This document shows positions 1 to 6,636 of a DNA stretch of 7,350 nucleotides, one piece after another. Source of the DNA: Bryobacterales bacterium (GTDB lineage: Bacteria > Acidobacteriota > Terriglobia > Bryobacterales > Bryobacteraceae); NCBI GenBank assembly GCA_025353235.1, contig JANXQZ010001080.1, positions 1 through 7,350 of the forward strand, read 5' to 3'. Position 1 is the first letter of the stretch. Every line of letters starts with the position of its first letter. A model generated the notes under the pieces. It saw only the letters and a program-made list of their open reading frames with translations, had not been told where the DNA came from and searched no databases. A program made the position numbers and the translations under genes.

Positions 1-536
1 ATGCGCTCATCGGAGTAAACCTTTTGCGCGAGGGCCTGGACCTACCGGAAGTGTCGCTGGTGGCGATTCTGGATGCGGATAAAGAAGGATTCCTGCGGTC
101 CGCGGGCTCATTAATTCAGACCATTGGCCGCGCCGCTCGCAACATCAACGGAATCGCAATTCTGTACGCCGACGTGATTACGGTGAGCATGCAGCGCGCG
201 ATCGACGAGACGGGCCGACGCCGCACGATTCAGCATCAATACAATCTCGACAACGATATTACGCCTCAGTCGATCATCAAACCGATCGATATGAGCTTGA
301 TCGCGGTGGCCGAAGCGGATTACATGACGGTTTCCGTTGAGCCGGAAGATCCGGTTGACGAGATGAGCGCAGAGCAACGGGCCCAGTTCATTCAGGAGCT
401 GGAAACGCACATGCGGGAAGCGGCCAAGAAGTTCGATTTCGAGAAAGCCGCTCAGTTGCGGGACCGGGTTAAGGCTTTGAAATCGCCAGCAAACTATGAA
501 GAAGCCGCTGCAAGTAGCGTTAGTCGGCGCGGGTAG
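1..536 (+). CDS. uvrB: UvrABC system protein B (excinuclease subunit), C-terminal part
   Basis: UvrB is the damage-verifying, ATP-dependent subunit of nucleotide excision repair; it is loaded by UvrA and recruits UvrC for incision. The gene enters the window already open: bases 1-2 finish an Asp codon (by family pattern) and the frame runs from base 3, giving 177 residues. The first residues, [17 protein letters not shown], are helicase motif V, and QTIGRAARN is motif VI. These are followed by the conserved linker with AIDETGRRR and [10 protein letters not shown]. The end holds a UVR domain (about window residues 122-160, ending [17 protein letters not shown]), which contacts UvrC. The tail after it ([17 protein letters not shown]) is short and unconserved. 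The frame stops at TAG 534-536, inside the start of the next gene, which suggests coupled translation. The N-terminal Walker A region and beta-hairpin lie outside the window. No frameshift or missing motif is seen in the visible part. Confidence 0.97.
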   Translation, partial: ALIGVNLLREGLDLPEVSLVAILDADKEGFLRSAGSLIQTIGRAARNINGIAILYADVITVSMQRAIDETGRRRTIQHQYNLDNDITPQSIIKPIDMSLIAVAEADYMTVSVEPEDPVDEMSAEQRAQFIQELETHMREAAKKFDFEKAAQLRDRVKALKSPANYEEAAASSVSRRG

Positions 537-1149
537 TTTCGGCGATTCGCCCCTGGCTCGGGTAAGCGGGCTCGCCGAGATCCTCGGCCCGGTGAAGGCT
601 CCCTCTTTGCGCGTTGCCAGCCGGATTGCCAACAATCTGCGAGCGGGCCGGGCTGTACCCGATTATCGAGAATTTGAAGGTTGCCCAGTTGTGCTCATCA
701 GCGTTCCAGACCCGATGGCAGCAGCAATTATTAGCGAGATGGCGCGTGCGGGCCTCGATTGGACAGGCAAGGTGGTGGTCTTGTGCAGCAACAGGCTGGG
801 CATGAAAGAGCTCAGTCCCCTGTGCCAATTGGGCGCAGTAACTGGGTCGCTGGCCGTCGTTTCGGGTTTTGAGAGTCACTGGTATCTGCTTGAGGGCGAA
901 AGGCCCGTGGAGCGCCAAATCCGCCCGATGCTGGTGAAGCCCAGCGTGAGGGTCACCCTCATCGCCTCAGGCGAAAAGAGCCGCTACATATCAGGGCTGG
1001 ATTCAGTAGCGTCGCAGTTCGTTCCCCTTCTAGTTAAGGCGGTGGATTCGCTAAGGTTGGCCGGACTAGGCAATACCGAGGCGTTCGCAATTCTAGAGAA
1101 GCAACTGCTACGCACGGTCCGCTCTTACTTTCGATCCGGCAAATTGTGA
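496..1149 (+). CDS. Short Rossmann-like / DUF2520-like protein
   Basis: A 217-residue protein beginning with a dinucleotide-binding fold: strand VALV, then the GxGxxG turn G11-A-G-S-F-G16, and a later strand VVLISVPDP (about 66-74). The middle ([19 protein letters not shown], then [14 protein letters not shown]) follows the layout of Rossmann-like plus DUF2520 proteins, where it normally reads like 'HCSGALG...LAPL...GA..GSLHPLQTF'. The C-terminal part ([28 protein letters not shown]) looks like the start of the helical DUF2520 domain. The protein then stops about 70 residues short of the usual ~290, so it is a short or 3'-truncated version. Substrate and reaction are unknown; an NAD(P)-dependent oxidoreductase is only an inference. 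ATG 496 lies inside uvrB in a different frame (41-base overlap). It must be used, because the Rossmann strand begins at residue 7. Its 3' end overlaps the convergent c-di-GMP gene by 25 bases. Confidence 0.7.
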   Translation: MKKPLQVALVGAGSFGDSPLARVSGLAEILGPVKAPSLRVASRIANNLRAGRAVPDYREFEGCPVVLISVPDPMAAAIISEMARAGLDWTGKVVVLCSNRLGMKELSPLCQLGAVTGSLAVVSGFESHWYLLEGERPVERQIRPMLVKPSVRVTLIASGEKSRYISGLDSVASQFVPLLVKAVDSLRLAGLGNTEAFAILEKQLLRTVRSYFRSGKL

Positions 1150-3842
1150 TGCTTCAGCGGGACTTTCCTGTCTGGGCGGGCGAGCAGCTTTTCCGCTTCC
1201 TCGGCCTTTAGCGATTCACAATAGACATGCCCCTGAATCCTGTCGCAGCCAGCCGCCCGAAGCAGCGCCAGTTCTTCCAGCGTCTCCACTCCTTCGGCTA
1301 CTACGGAAAGCTTCATCCGATGCGCCAGAGTTACGATGCTCTGCACAATCGTCAGAGTTCCCGATGGCCCGCTCAGATCCCGGAGAAACGATTGATCGAT
1401 CTTCAGTTCGTCCACGGGAAGGCGGCGCAGATAGTTCAAGGAAGAGTAGCCGGTTCCGAAATCATCGATAGCCATTGTGATGCCAAGTTCTTTCAACTGC
1501 GACATCCTATGAATGGATTGCCCGATGTCGCGCAGCACCAAGCTTTCAGTGAGTTCAAGTTCGAGTAGTCGGGGCGGAAAGCCGGTTGAAGCGAGGGCAG
1601 CTGCAACTGTCTCCACAAAGTTCGGGCGGGCGAACTGAAGAGACGAGACGTTCACCGCGATCCGCTTCAGCGGCAAGCCAGCCTGCAGCCAACGTGATCC
1701 TTGCTCGCAGGCGGCCTTAAGAACCCAGGCCCCAATAGCGACAATTAAACCCGTCTCTTCCGCTAGGGGAATAAATTCGCCCGGCGATACTCTTCCCCGA
1801 GTGGCGTGATTCCAGGACAGCAGAACCTCTAACCCGTCCAGTTCGTGCTGCATTGACACGATAGGCTGAAAATACAGTTCGAACTCGGACTTTTCGAGAG
1901 CCCGGCGCAGTGCAATTTCCAGCTCGAGCCGGTCAATCGCGCCCGTTGACGGCTCCTCGCCAAAGCACTCGACTGCGTTTTTCCCGTCCTCTTTGGCCAA
2001 GTACATGGCTGCGTCGGCCTTCCGCAAGAGAGTGGAGGCCGTGTCGCCGTGCTTGGGGTACAAACTAACCCCGATGCTAGCCGTTACGAATAGTTCCCTG
2101 CCATCGATATAGTAAGGCGCTCGCAGCGCTTCCAGGAACGACCGCGCGGCGCGAACGGCCGATTGCTCGTCCTCCATCGGAGATAGAATCACAGAAAACT
2201 CGTCTCCGCCTAGGCGGGCCGCGATCGCGTCAGGGCCGGACAGCCCCAGCTTCAGCCGTTCGCCTACTTCGATTAACAGCCGATCTCCTACGGAATGGCC
2301 GAGCGAATCGTTGATTTGCTTGAAACGGTCCAGGTCGATAAAGAGAACCGCGAGAATCCCGTTAAGCGACCGTGTTTCGGTTAGCTTTTGCTCGAGAAGT
2401 TCCATGAGCCTAAACCGATTGGGCAAGCCGGTGAGAACATCGTGCTGTGCTTGAAATGCAAGCCGATCGATCAGCTGCCTCTGTTCGATCGCGATCCCGG
2501 CTAAGCGGCTGGCTGCACGCAGCAGGTCCGGCTCAAGGGCGTTCGCAGCCTCGCCCGGCACCCGGAATAGCGCCAGGGCCCCCAGCAGCACGCCGGTTCC
2601 TGAGCCAATCCGGGCAGCCAAACTAAATTCGAGTCCGTGGGCAGCCGCCAGACCGGACAGTTGACCGGAAAACGGATCTCCAGTCCGGAGAACCATGTCC
2701 TGCTCTTCGCCGAACTGCAGCGTCAGACCGTGCAGACCCGCTTCGAACCCCGCTGGCAGATTTCGAAGCGGCTCGGCCATCCAGATGCCGCCCAGGTTGC
2801 GCAACACCGCGCACAATGCTTTAGGAAATTGACTCTCCACGAACATCGCCAGCTGGGCCAGCGTCTCGGAGAGCGGACGATTTTCCGCCATCATCTCCAA
2901 CACCCGATTACGTTGACGATCCAGACCCTCGGAGGCTTTCCGCTCCGCTTGAATTCGATCCTCGAGCACGAAACGAGCAATCCCGCTGGCCATTAGTTCG
3001 ACAATCTCTTTCTGTTCGCGCGAGAAGGCCTGTCCCGTGCGATCAGAGGAGAAACAGAGGGTTCCATAGAGCTCGGCGTCTACCAGGATGGGAGTGCTGA
3101 TGCACGTCTGAAACAATGGATCGAGCTTGGGATTGAATGCAATTTCAGAAGTAGCGATAGTCCGCAGCCTCTCGGACACCGATGAAAAAAGCGTTTGGGG
3201 CAAGCCGATTCTACTATTTGGGCGCAGACGGCTCGATGCTCCGTAAATGGCCCGCACAATTCCCGAGTAGCGATGAAACTGCATCACCATCCCGAAGGGA
3301 AGTTCAAAGATGTCGCAACCGGTTTTCAGGTAATCTGCGAAAACGTTGTCGAGGGAATCGTAAGTGGTAGTACCCAGTCGGTGCAGTTGCTTGAGATGCT
3401 GGGTGAAGCGGGCCAGCTGGGTCTTGGTTGAGGAGAGTCGTTCCTCGGCCTCGCGCAAAGACTCCGGAGTAGACTCAGCGAGAGTGCCAAAGGCCTGAAC
3501 TGCAATCGGCCTTCCTTTCTCAAACAGGAGCCGGGTGGAAAGCTCGATCGGGACCAGTCGGCCGAATTTCGATTGGATCCGGATGCTCAACGGACCGGTT
3601 CGAGCTCCGCCTGCCAATTCCAGAATGTTGTGGCGAGTTGCTTCCCAAGAAGCAGGCTCTAGCAAGCCGCGCAAGCCGAGGGCCAGCATCTCTGTGCGCG
3701 TATAGCCAAGCGCATCTTGCAAGGCATCGTTGATTTCAATCAGCGATCCGCGCAAATCGTAAGCGCACATCAGCTCGGCGGCGCCTCGTGCCACCGCTTC
3801 GGATTGTCCCTTACTGAAGCGTTCCATTCCAGGTGACGCCAT
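1125..3842 (-). CDS. PAS-GAF-GAF-GGDEF-EAL cyclic-di-GMP signalling protein
   Basis: A 905-residue, probably cytoplasmic sensor that may make and/or degrade cyclic-di-GMP; no membrane segment is visible. Domain order: PAS about 20-121 (with ALGYTRTEM), a coiled-coil stretch about 125-155, GAF 160-293, a more divergent GAF-like domain 316-455, GGDEF about 460-628, EAL about 640-888. The cyclase half has HDVLTGLPNR (467-476), metal Asp503 in FIDLDRFK and an intact GGDEF signature at 545-549. The RxxD product-inhibition site is absent (GPDA at those positions). The phosphodiesterase half has E672 (reads EVL rather than EAL), N731, E763 in ELTES, D793-D794 in DDFGTGYSS, K814 in KID, E850 in AEGVET and Q870, so the metal ligands look complete. 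The Arg normally in EALxRW is Ser676. It lies 18 bases downstream of the prepilin peptidase gene and is probably co-transcribed. No good ribosome site precedes ATG 3842; Met6 is an alternative start. Confidence 0.95.
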   Translation of the reverse strand: MASPGMERFSKGQSEAVARGAAELMCAYDLRGSLIEINDALQDALGYTRTEMLALGLRGLLEPASWEATRHNILELAGGARTGPLSIRIQSKFGRLVPIELSTRLLFEKGRPIAVQAFGTLAESTPESLREAEERLSSTKTQLARFTQHLKQLHRLGTTTYDSLDNVFADYLKTGCDIFELPFGMVMQFHRYSGIVRAIYGASSRLRPNSRIGLPQTLFSSVSERLRTIATSEIAFNPKLDPLFQTCISTPILVDAELYGTLCFSSDRTGQAFSREQKEIVELMASGIARFVLEDRIQAERKASEGLDRQRNRVLEMMAENRPLSETLAQLAMFVESQFPKALCAVLRNLGGIWMAEPLRNLPAGFEAGLHGLTLQFGEEQDMVLRTGDPFSGQLSGLAAAHGLEFSLAARIGSGTGVLLGALALFRVPGEAANALEPDLLRAASRLAGIAIEQRQLIDRLAFQAQHDVLTGLPNRFRLMELLEQKLTETRSLNGILAVLFIDLDRFKQINDSLGHSVGDRLLIEVGERLKLGLSGPDAIAARLGGDEFSVILSPMEDEQSAVRAARSFLEALRAPYYIDGRELFVTASIGVSLYPKHGDTASTLLRKADAAMYLAKEDGKNAVECFGEEPSTGAIDRLELEIALRRALEKSEFELYFQPIVSMQHELDGLEVLLSWNHATRGRVSPGEFIPLAEETGLIVAIGAWVLKAACEQGSRWLQAGLPLKRIAVNVSSLQFARPNFVETVAAALASTGFPPRLLELELTESLVLRDIGQSIHRMSQLKELGITMAIDDFGTGYSSLNYLRRLPVDELKIDQSFLRDLSGPSGTLTIVQSIVTLAHRMKLSVVAEGVETLEELALLRAAGCDRIQGHVYCESLKAEEAEKLLARPDRKVPLKHHNLPDRK

Positions 3843-3860
3843 CTCGTTTGCTTCGCGTCC

Positions 3861-4403
3861 TCAGGAGTGTAATCTTGTCAGCAACAGAAAGAGAAGGCAA
3901 CCGAGAGCGATCGGGATAGCGTGGGGTAACGTCACGGCAATCGGGTGTGACACGTCCAATTCCGGGTTTTGTCGGTATGGAGCGCGCAATCGCAATAGCT
4001 GGCCTAAAAGGAACAGTACATTCATTACTGTTTTTAAAAGAGTACCATGCCGTAGGACGAACAAGATAACCAAGACTAAGTTAATTATGGAGCTTGTAAC
4101 AAAGATTACTAACCAATTTAAGGGGCCTACTATTGCGCCAATGGCTGTCATGAGTTTGAGATCGCCTCCTCCCAGAGCCCGTAACGCGAACAGAATAAAG
4201 TAGATTCCGAAGGCTAGGGCGGATCCCAGCGCCGCTTGTCTTAGTCCGGTCCAACCGCGAAAGATCGCTTGGAAGCCGAATCCTGCCATCAAACCGGCGG
4301 CCGTCAGCCAGTTAGGAATCTGCCTATACCGTAAGTCATAGACCGACGCAGCAAGTACCAGCACGATGAGGGAAACCTGCAGGGGGCCCAGTATCTCGGT
4401 CAT
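3861..4403 (-). CDS. A24-family prepilin peptidase, CpaA/TadV type
   Basis: A 180-residue integral membrane aspartic protease that cuts the leader from type IV or Flp/Tad prepilins at the inner membrane. The two catalytic aspartates are in place: D23 in YDLRYRQIPN and D81 in the GxGD motif G78-G-G-D81 followed by LKLM. Several hydrophobic stretches fit a multi-span protein (roughly 7-22, 35-48, 57-75, 86-120, 160-177). The N-terminal CxxC methylase domain of PilD is absent, and the length fits CpaA/TadV, although no other tad or pil gene is visible here. It is the first gene of a minus-strand pair with the GGDEF-EAL gene. An AGGAG sequence precedes ATG 4403 by only one base, unusually close for a ribosome site, so the exact start is uncertain, though the D23 spacing supports it. 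The central part of the gene is conspicuously AT-rich (see findings). Confidence 0.9.
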   Translation of the reverse strand: MTEILGPLQVSLIVLVLAASVYDLRYRQIPNWLTAAGLMAGFGFQAIFRGWTGLRQAALGSALAFGIYFILFALRALGGGDLKLMTAIGAIVGPLNWLVIFVTSSIINLVLVILFVLRHGTLLKTVMNVLFLLGQLLRLRAPYRQNPELDVSHPIAVTLPHAIPIALGCLLFLLLTRLHS

Positions 4404-4464
4404 GCTCCTAATCTATCCGAGGCGGCCCGCCCGAATTCTATAGTGGTGAGTGGTGGTGAGTACG
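4404..4464. promoter_or_regulatory. Divergent intergenic region (peptidase / MDR dehydrogenase)
   Basis: This 61-base gap separates two divergently read genes and must hold the start signals of both unless transcription enters from inside a gene. On the plus strand TATAGT at 4439-4444 is a fair -10 match, but no good -35 is found 16-18 bases upstream. On the minus strand AGGAG lies next to the peptidase ATG. A 9-base direct repeat (4443-4451 and 4453-4461) sits just before the dehydrogenase start. The promoter role is inferred from layout; no operator is recognised. Confidence 0.4.
4443..4461 (+). repeat. Tandem 9-base repeat carrying duplicated GGTGAG
   Basis: GTGGTGAGT occurs at 4443-4451 and again at 4453-4461, a period of 10 bases. 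Each copy contains GGTGAG, a passable Shine-Dalgarno-like sequence; the second lies 4 bases before ATG 4465. The repeat also creates in-frame GTG codons at 4450, 4453 and 4456 that mimic start codons. It may be a chance duplication, but it bears on choice of start. Confidence 0.6.
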
Positions 4465-5499
4465 ATGAAAGCGATTGTGCTGGATGCTCATGGCGGTCCG
4501 CAAGTTCTCCGTCACGGGGAACTGCCTGAACCTGTGCTCAAGCCGGATCAGGTGCTGGTCAGGGTGCGTGCGTGCGCTCTCAATCATCTTGATTTGTGGG
4601 TCCGGGGCGGGATTCCAGGCGCACATTTCCCGTTGCCGCTTGTGTTGGGGAGCGATATCGCCGGCGAGGTGGTCCGCGTGGGCGAACTTTGCACGCGAGT
4701 CAAGCCAGGCATGCGGGTCCTGTTGTCGCCCGGGCTGAGTTGCCGTCAATGCGCGGCATGCGTCTCCGGTAACGACAATCTCTGTCGGCTTTATACCCTC
4801 TTTGGAACCGGAGTGAACGGCGGGAACGCCGAATTCGTAAGCGCGCCTGAATATGCCGTGTTTCCGATTCCTGACCAACTTGCATTTGAGGTGGCTGCGG
4901 CGGCACCGCTGGTATTTCTCACGGCGTGGCACATGCTGTTCGGCAGGGCGAAGCTGGAGCCGGGAGAAGATGTACTCGTGCTGGCGGCATCGAGCGGAGT
5001 CGGGATGGCGGCGGTGCAGATCGCGAGACTTTTCCATTGCCGCGTGATCGCCACTGCGGGCGATGAAGCCAAACTGGCAAAAGCTTTGGATCTGGGTGCC
5101 GACTTTGTGATCGACCACTATCGGCAAGACATCTCGGCGGAGGTGAAGAGGATTACCGGGAAACGTGGCGTGGATGTGGTGGTTGAGCACGTGGGGGCAG
5201 CCACCTGGCCGAAAAGCATGGAAAGTCTGGCGGCAGGGGGTCGAGTGGTTACGTGCGGAGCGACAACCGGGTACGAAACGGCGCTGGATCTGCGATATCT
5301 ATTCAGCAAGCAGCAAGCGGTGCTGGGGTCGTACATGGGTACCCTCGGCGAACTGCATCGAGTGCTGAAATTCGTATTTCGGGGCCAGTTGACGCCTGTG
5401 GTGGATAAGGTATTTCCGATATCAGAGATTGCGGAGGCGCATCGCTATTTAGAAACTCGGAAGCAGTTCGGCAAGGTTGTGGTTGTTCCGTGGCCTTAG
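4465..5499 (+). CDS. Zinc-type MDR dehydrogenase / quinone-oxidoreductase-like protein
   Basis: A 344-residue cytoplasmic NAD(P)H-dependent oxidoreductase of the medium-chain dehydrogenase/reductase superfamily, closest in motif pattern to the Zn-ADH-like group with NHLDLWVRGG. The N-terminal GroES-like domain covers about 1-130 and the Rossmann domain about 140-300 (AASSGVGMAAVQIA at about 174-187, then VDVVVEHVGAATW). Four structural-zinc cysteines are present: C93, C96, C99 and C107. The usual catalytic-zinc residues are not: the first Cys position is in ALNHLD, the GHE motif reads GSD (62-64), and the later Cys region reads APLVFLTAW. The substrate is therefore open; an enone or quinone reductase activity is possible but unproven. 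ATG 4465 is preferred because family members begin with MKAIV and the codons before it come from the repeat; GTG 4450 would add five residues. It ends 3 bases from the convergent zinc-ribbon gene. Confidence 0.93.
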   Translation: MKAIVLDAHGGPQVLRHGELPEPVLKPDQVLVRVRACALNHLDLWVRGGIPGAHFPLPLVLGSDIAGEVVRVGELCTRVKPGMRVLLSPGLSCRQCAACVSGNDNLCRLYTLFGTGVNGGNAEFVSAPEYAVFPIPDQLAFEVAAAAPLVFLTAWHMLFGRAKLEPGEDVLVLAASSGVGMAAVQIARLFHCRVIATAGDEAKLAKALDLGADFVIDHYRQDISAEVKRITGKRGVDVVVEHVGAATWPKSMESLAAGGRVVTCGATTGYETALDLRYLFSKQQAVLGSYMGTLGELHRVLKFVFRGQLTPVVDKVFPISEIAEAHRYLETRKQFGKVVVVPWP

Positions 5500-5502
5500 A
5501 AG

Positions 5503-5712
5503 CTAAGCTGCCGATGCGTAGAAACGGCGTCCGCAGATCAGGCACTTGAACCGAGCGAACTTTATTGTTTTCAACAACCGGACGAGCATTCCCTTCCTTC
5601 GTGAAGGGCGTGTTCCATGAGACCCGCAGTCAGGGCAGGGGGATAGGCTGGTGGGCGACGGCACCCGAGGAGTGGAGGGGCGCTCCGCTGTACTGAGAGA
5701 TATTTGCGCCAT
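5503..5712 (-). CDS. Small zinc-ribbon protein
   Basis: A 69-residue basic protein with two CxxC knuckles: C26-P-D-C29 followed by GS, and C57-L-I-C60 followed by GRRF, 27 residues apart. This is the usual spacing and style of a zinc ribbon (CPxCGS...FxCxxCGRRF). Between them is a basic stretch (RPSRRKG) and a short hydrophobic segment (MLVRLLKTI). I do not recognise a named family; small proteins of this kind recur as hypothetical proteins, and nucleic-acid or protein binding is only a guess. An in-frame TAG lies 15 bases upstream of ATG 5712, so that ATG is the earliest ATG start available; an in-frame GTG at residue 17 is an alternative. No clear ribosome site is seen. It is convergent with the dehydrogenase gene and divergent from the HDOD gene. 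Paired cysteines in the right context make it unlikely to be a chance reading frame. Confidence 0.72.
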   Translation of the reverse strand: MAQISLSTAERPSTPRVPSPTSLSPCPDCGSHGTRPSRRKGMLVRLLKTIKFARFKCLICGRRFYASAA

Positions 5713-5783
5713 CTGGTGAGAATACTAGGCCTTAGCCCCGAATGCAATCTATTTGAGTACGGTCTCCATGCCGATATAGGTGT
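5713..5783. promoter_or_regulatory. Divergent intergenic region (zinc ribbon / HDOD)
   Basis: This 71-base gap separates two genes read away from each other, so it probably carries both promoters. On the plus strand TTGAGT (5753-5758) and TATAGG (5775-5780) are 16 bases apart, but a start site there would fall at or after the GTG start, so they are not a convincing pair. AGG at 5778-5780, 3 bases before GTG 5784, is a weak ribosome site. No hairpin or repeat is seen. Confidence 0.35.
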
Positions 5784-6617
5784 GTGGCCGCTTCTCTGAT
5801 TCAACCAAACGCCATTGACTTGGCCCTGGGCACCCTGTCAAAACTGCCTCCGTTCTCCCCAACTCTAAACCGCCTGCTGGGAACTCTCTCCCACGAAGAC
5901 GTGTCGCTGGCGAAGATTTCGGACCTGATTGAGAAAGACCCCGTCTTGGCAGGCAACGTACTTGGGCTTGTAAATTCCGCCTTGTATGGCAGGCGCGGAC
6001 GGGTGAACTCGGTCCGGCATGCCGTGTCGCTGCTGGGGGTGAGCAAGTTGCGGAATGCGGCTTTGGGCATGTCGGTCACCAGGCTATGGGGCAAGGTGCG
6101 AACCGCCCCAGGCTGGTCAATGGTCAATTTTAATCAACACGCCATCGCGTCGGCGATTCTTGCCGATTTGCTTTGCCAGGAGGCCTCCGTTGTCTATCCT
6201 GAAGGGGCTTTCGTCGCGGGACTGCTTCACGATCTCGGCAAGCTGCTCGTTGCGGTCGGATTGCCAGACTCGTACGTCGAAATTGGTCGACTGTCTGGAC
6301 TGAGCGGTCAAACAGCCGAGCAGATTGAAATGGACGTGCTGGGATTCAGGATCGCCGACCTTTCTGCGGAGGCGTTACGAACTTGGAATTTGCCGGAACA
6401 GATCCAAGTGGCGGTGCGCTATCACGAGTGTCCGGAGGCAGATCCCACGCTTGTTGGTCAGGATGAATTCCCGCTCAGCCGCGTGATCGGCGCAGCGCAT
6501 CGGTACACCGATCAGAGCGACGAAAATGTCTTTGAGTTTCTGGGCATCGATCTAGAGTTGCCAAGACTGCTCATTGAATTTCACAAGGAGTACGAGAGCA
6601 TTCGCGAACTTCTCTGA
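5784..6617 (+). CDS. HDOD-domain protein
   Basis: A 277-residue cytoplasmic protein made of a single HDOD domain (about 12-210) and a short C-terminal tail. HDOD proteins are relatives of HD phosphohydrolases that mostly act as signalling or scaffold proteins in motility, pilus function, stress and c-di-GMP networks. Visible landmarks: LPPFSPTLNRLL, then KISDLIEKDPVLAGNVLGLVNSALYG (split here as DPVLAGNVL and LVNSALYG), the helix SVRHAVSLLGVSKLRN, H119 in NFNQHA, H149-D150 in GLLHDLGKLL, WNLPEQI (201-207) and YHE (213-215). Some HD metal ligands look replaced: the later 'fG.dHaevG' region reads LGFRIADLS, and the AD motif near the end reads AAH (237-238). Enzyme activity is therefore doubtful. 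The start is GTG 5784; the nearby ATG 5768 is out of frame and no in-frame ATG precedes the domain. The gene stands alone; a link to the c-di-GMP protein at 1125-3842 is only suggestive. Confidence 0.92.
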   Translation: MAASLIQPNAIDLALGTLSKLPPFSPTLNRLLGTLSHEDVSLAKISDLIEKDPVLAGNVLGLVNSALYGRRGRVNSVRHAVSLLGVSKLRNAALGMSVTRLWGKVRTAPGWSMVNFNQHAIASAILADLLCQEASVVYPEGAFVAGLLHDLGKLLVAVGLPDSYVEIGRLSGLSGQTAEQIEMDVLGFRIADLSAEALRTWNLPEQIQVAVRYHECPEADPTLVGQDEFPLSRVIGAAHRYTDQSDENVFEFLGIDLELPRLLIEFHKEYESIRELL

Positions 6618-6636
6618 TCTGCCCTATAACCAAACA

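Noticed and set aside
111..635. 174-codon minus-strand open frame across uvrB and the next gene
   Set aside because: Lies antisense to clearly conserved UvrB sequence and shows no recognisable domain.
2637..2996. 119-codon plus-strand open frame inside the c-di-GMP gene
   Set aside because: Antisense shadow of the GAF region; no ribosome site or motif. The same applies to 1227-1568.
4450..4464. GTG 4450 as the MDR start
   Set aside because: It comes from the tandem repeat and adds five residues not expected in the family; ATG 4465 gives the typical MKAIV start.
4438..5190. 250-codon minus-strand open frame antisense to the MDR gene
   Set aside because: No family motif, His/Arg-rich composition typical of an antisense shadow, and it opposes a strongly conserved gene.
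5753..5780. TTGAGT / TATAGG as a sigma70 promoter for the HDOD gene
   Set aside because: Poor matches, and the implied transcription start falls downstream of the GTG start codon.
6618..6636. Possible bidirectional terminator between the HDOD and acylase genes
   Set aside because: No stem-loop or T-run could be found in the 19 bases.
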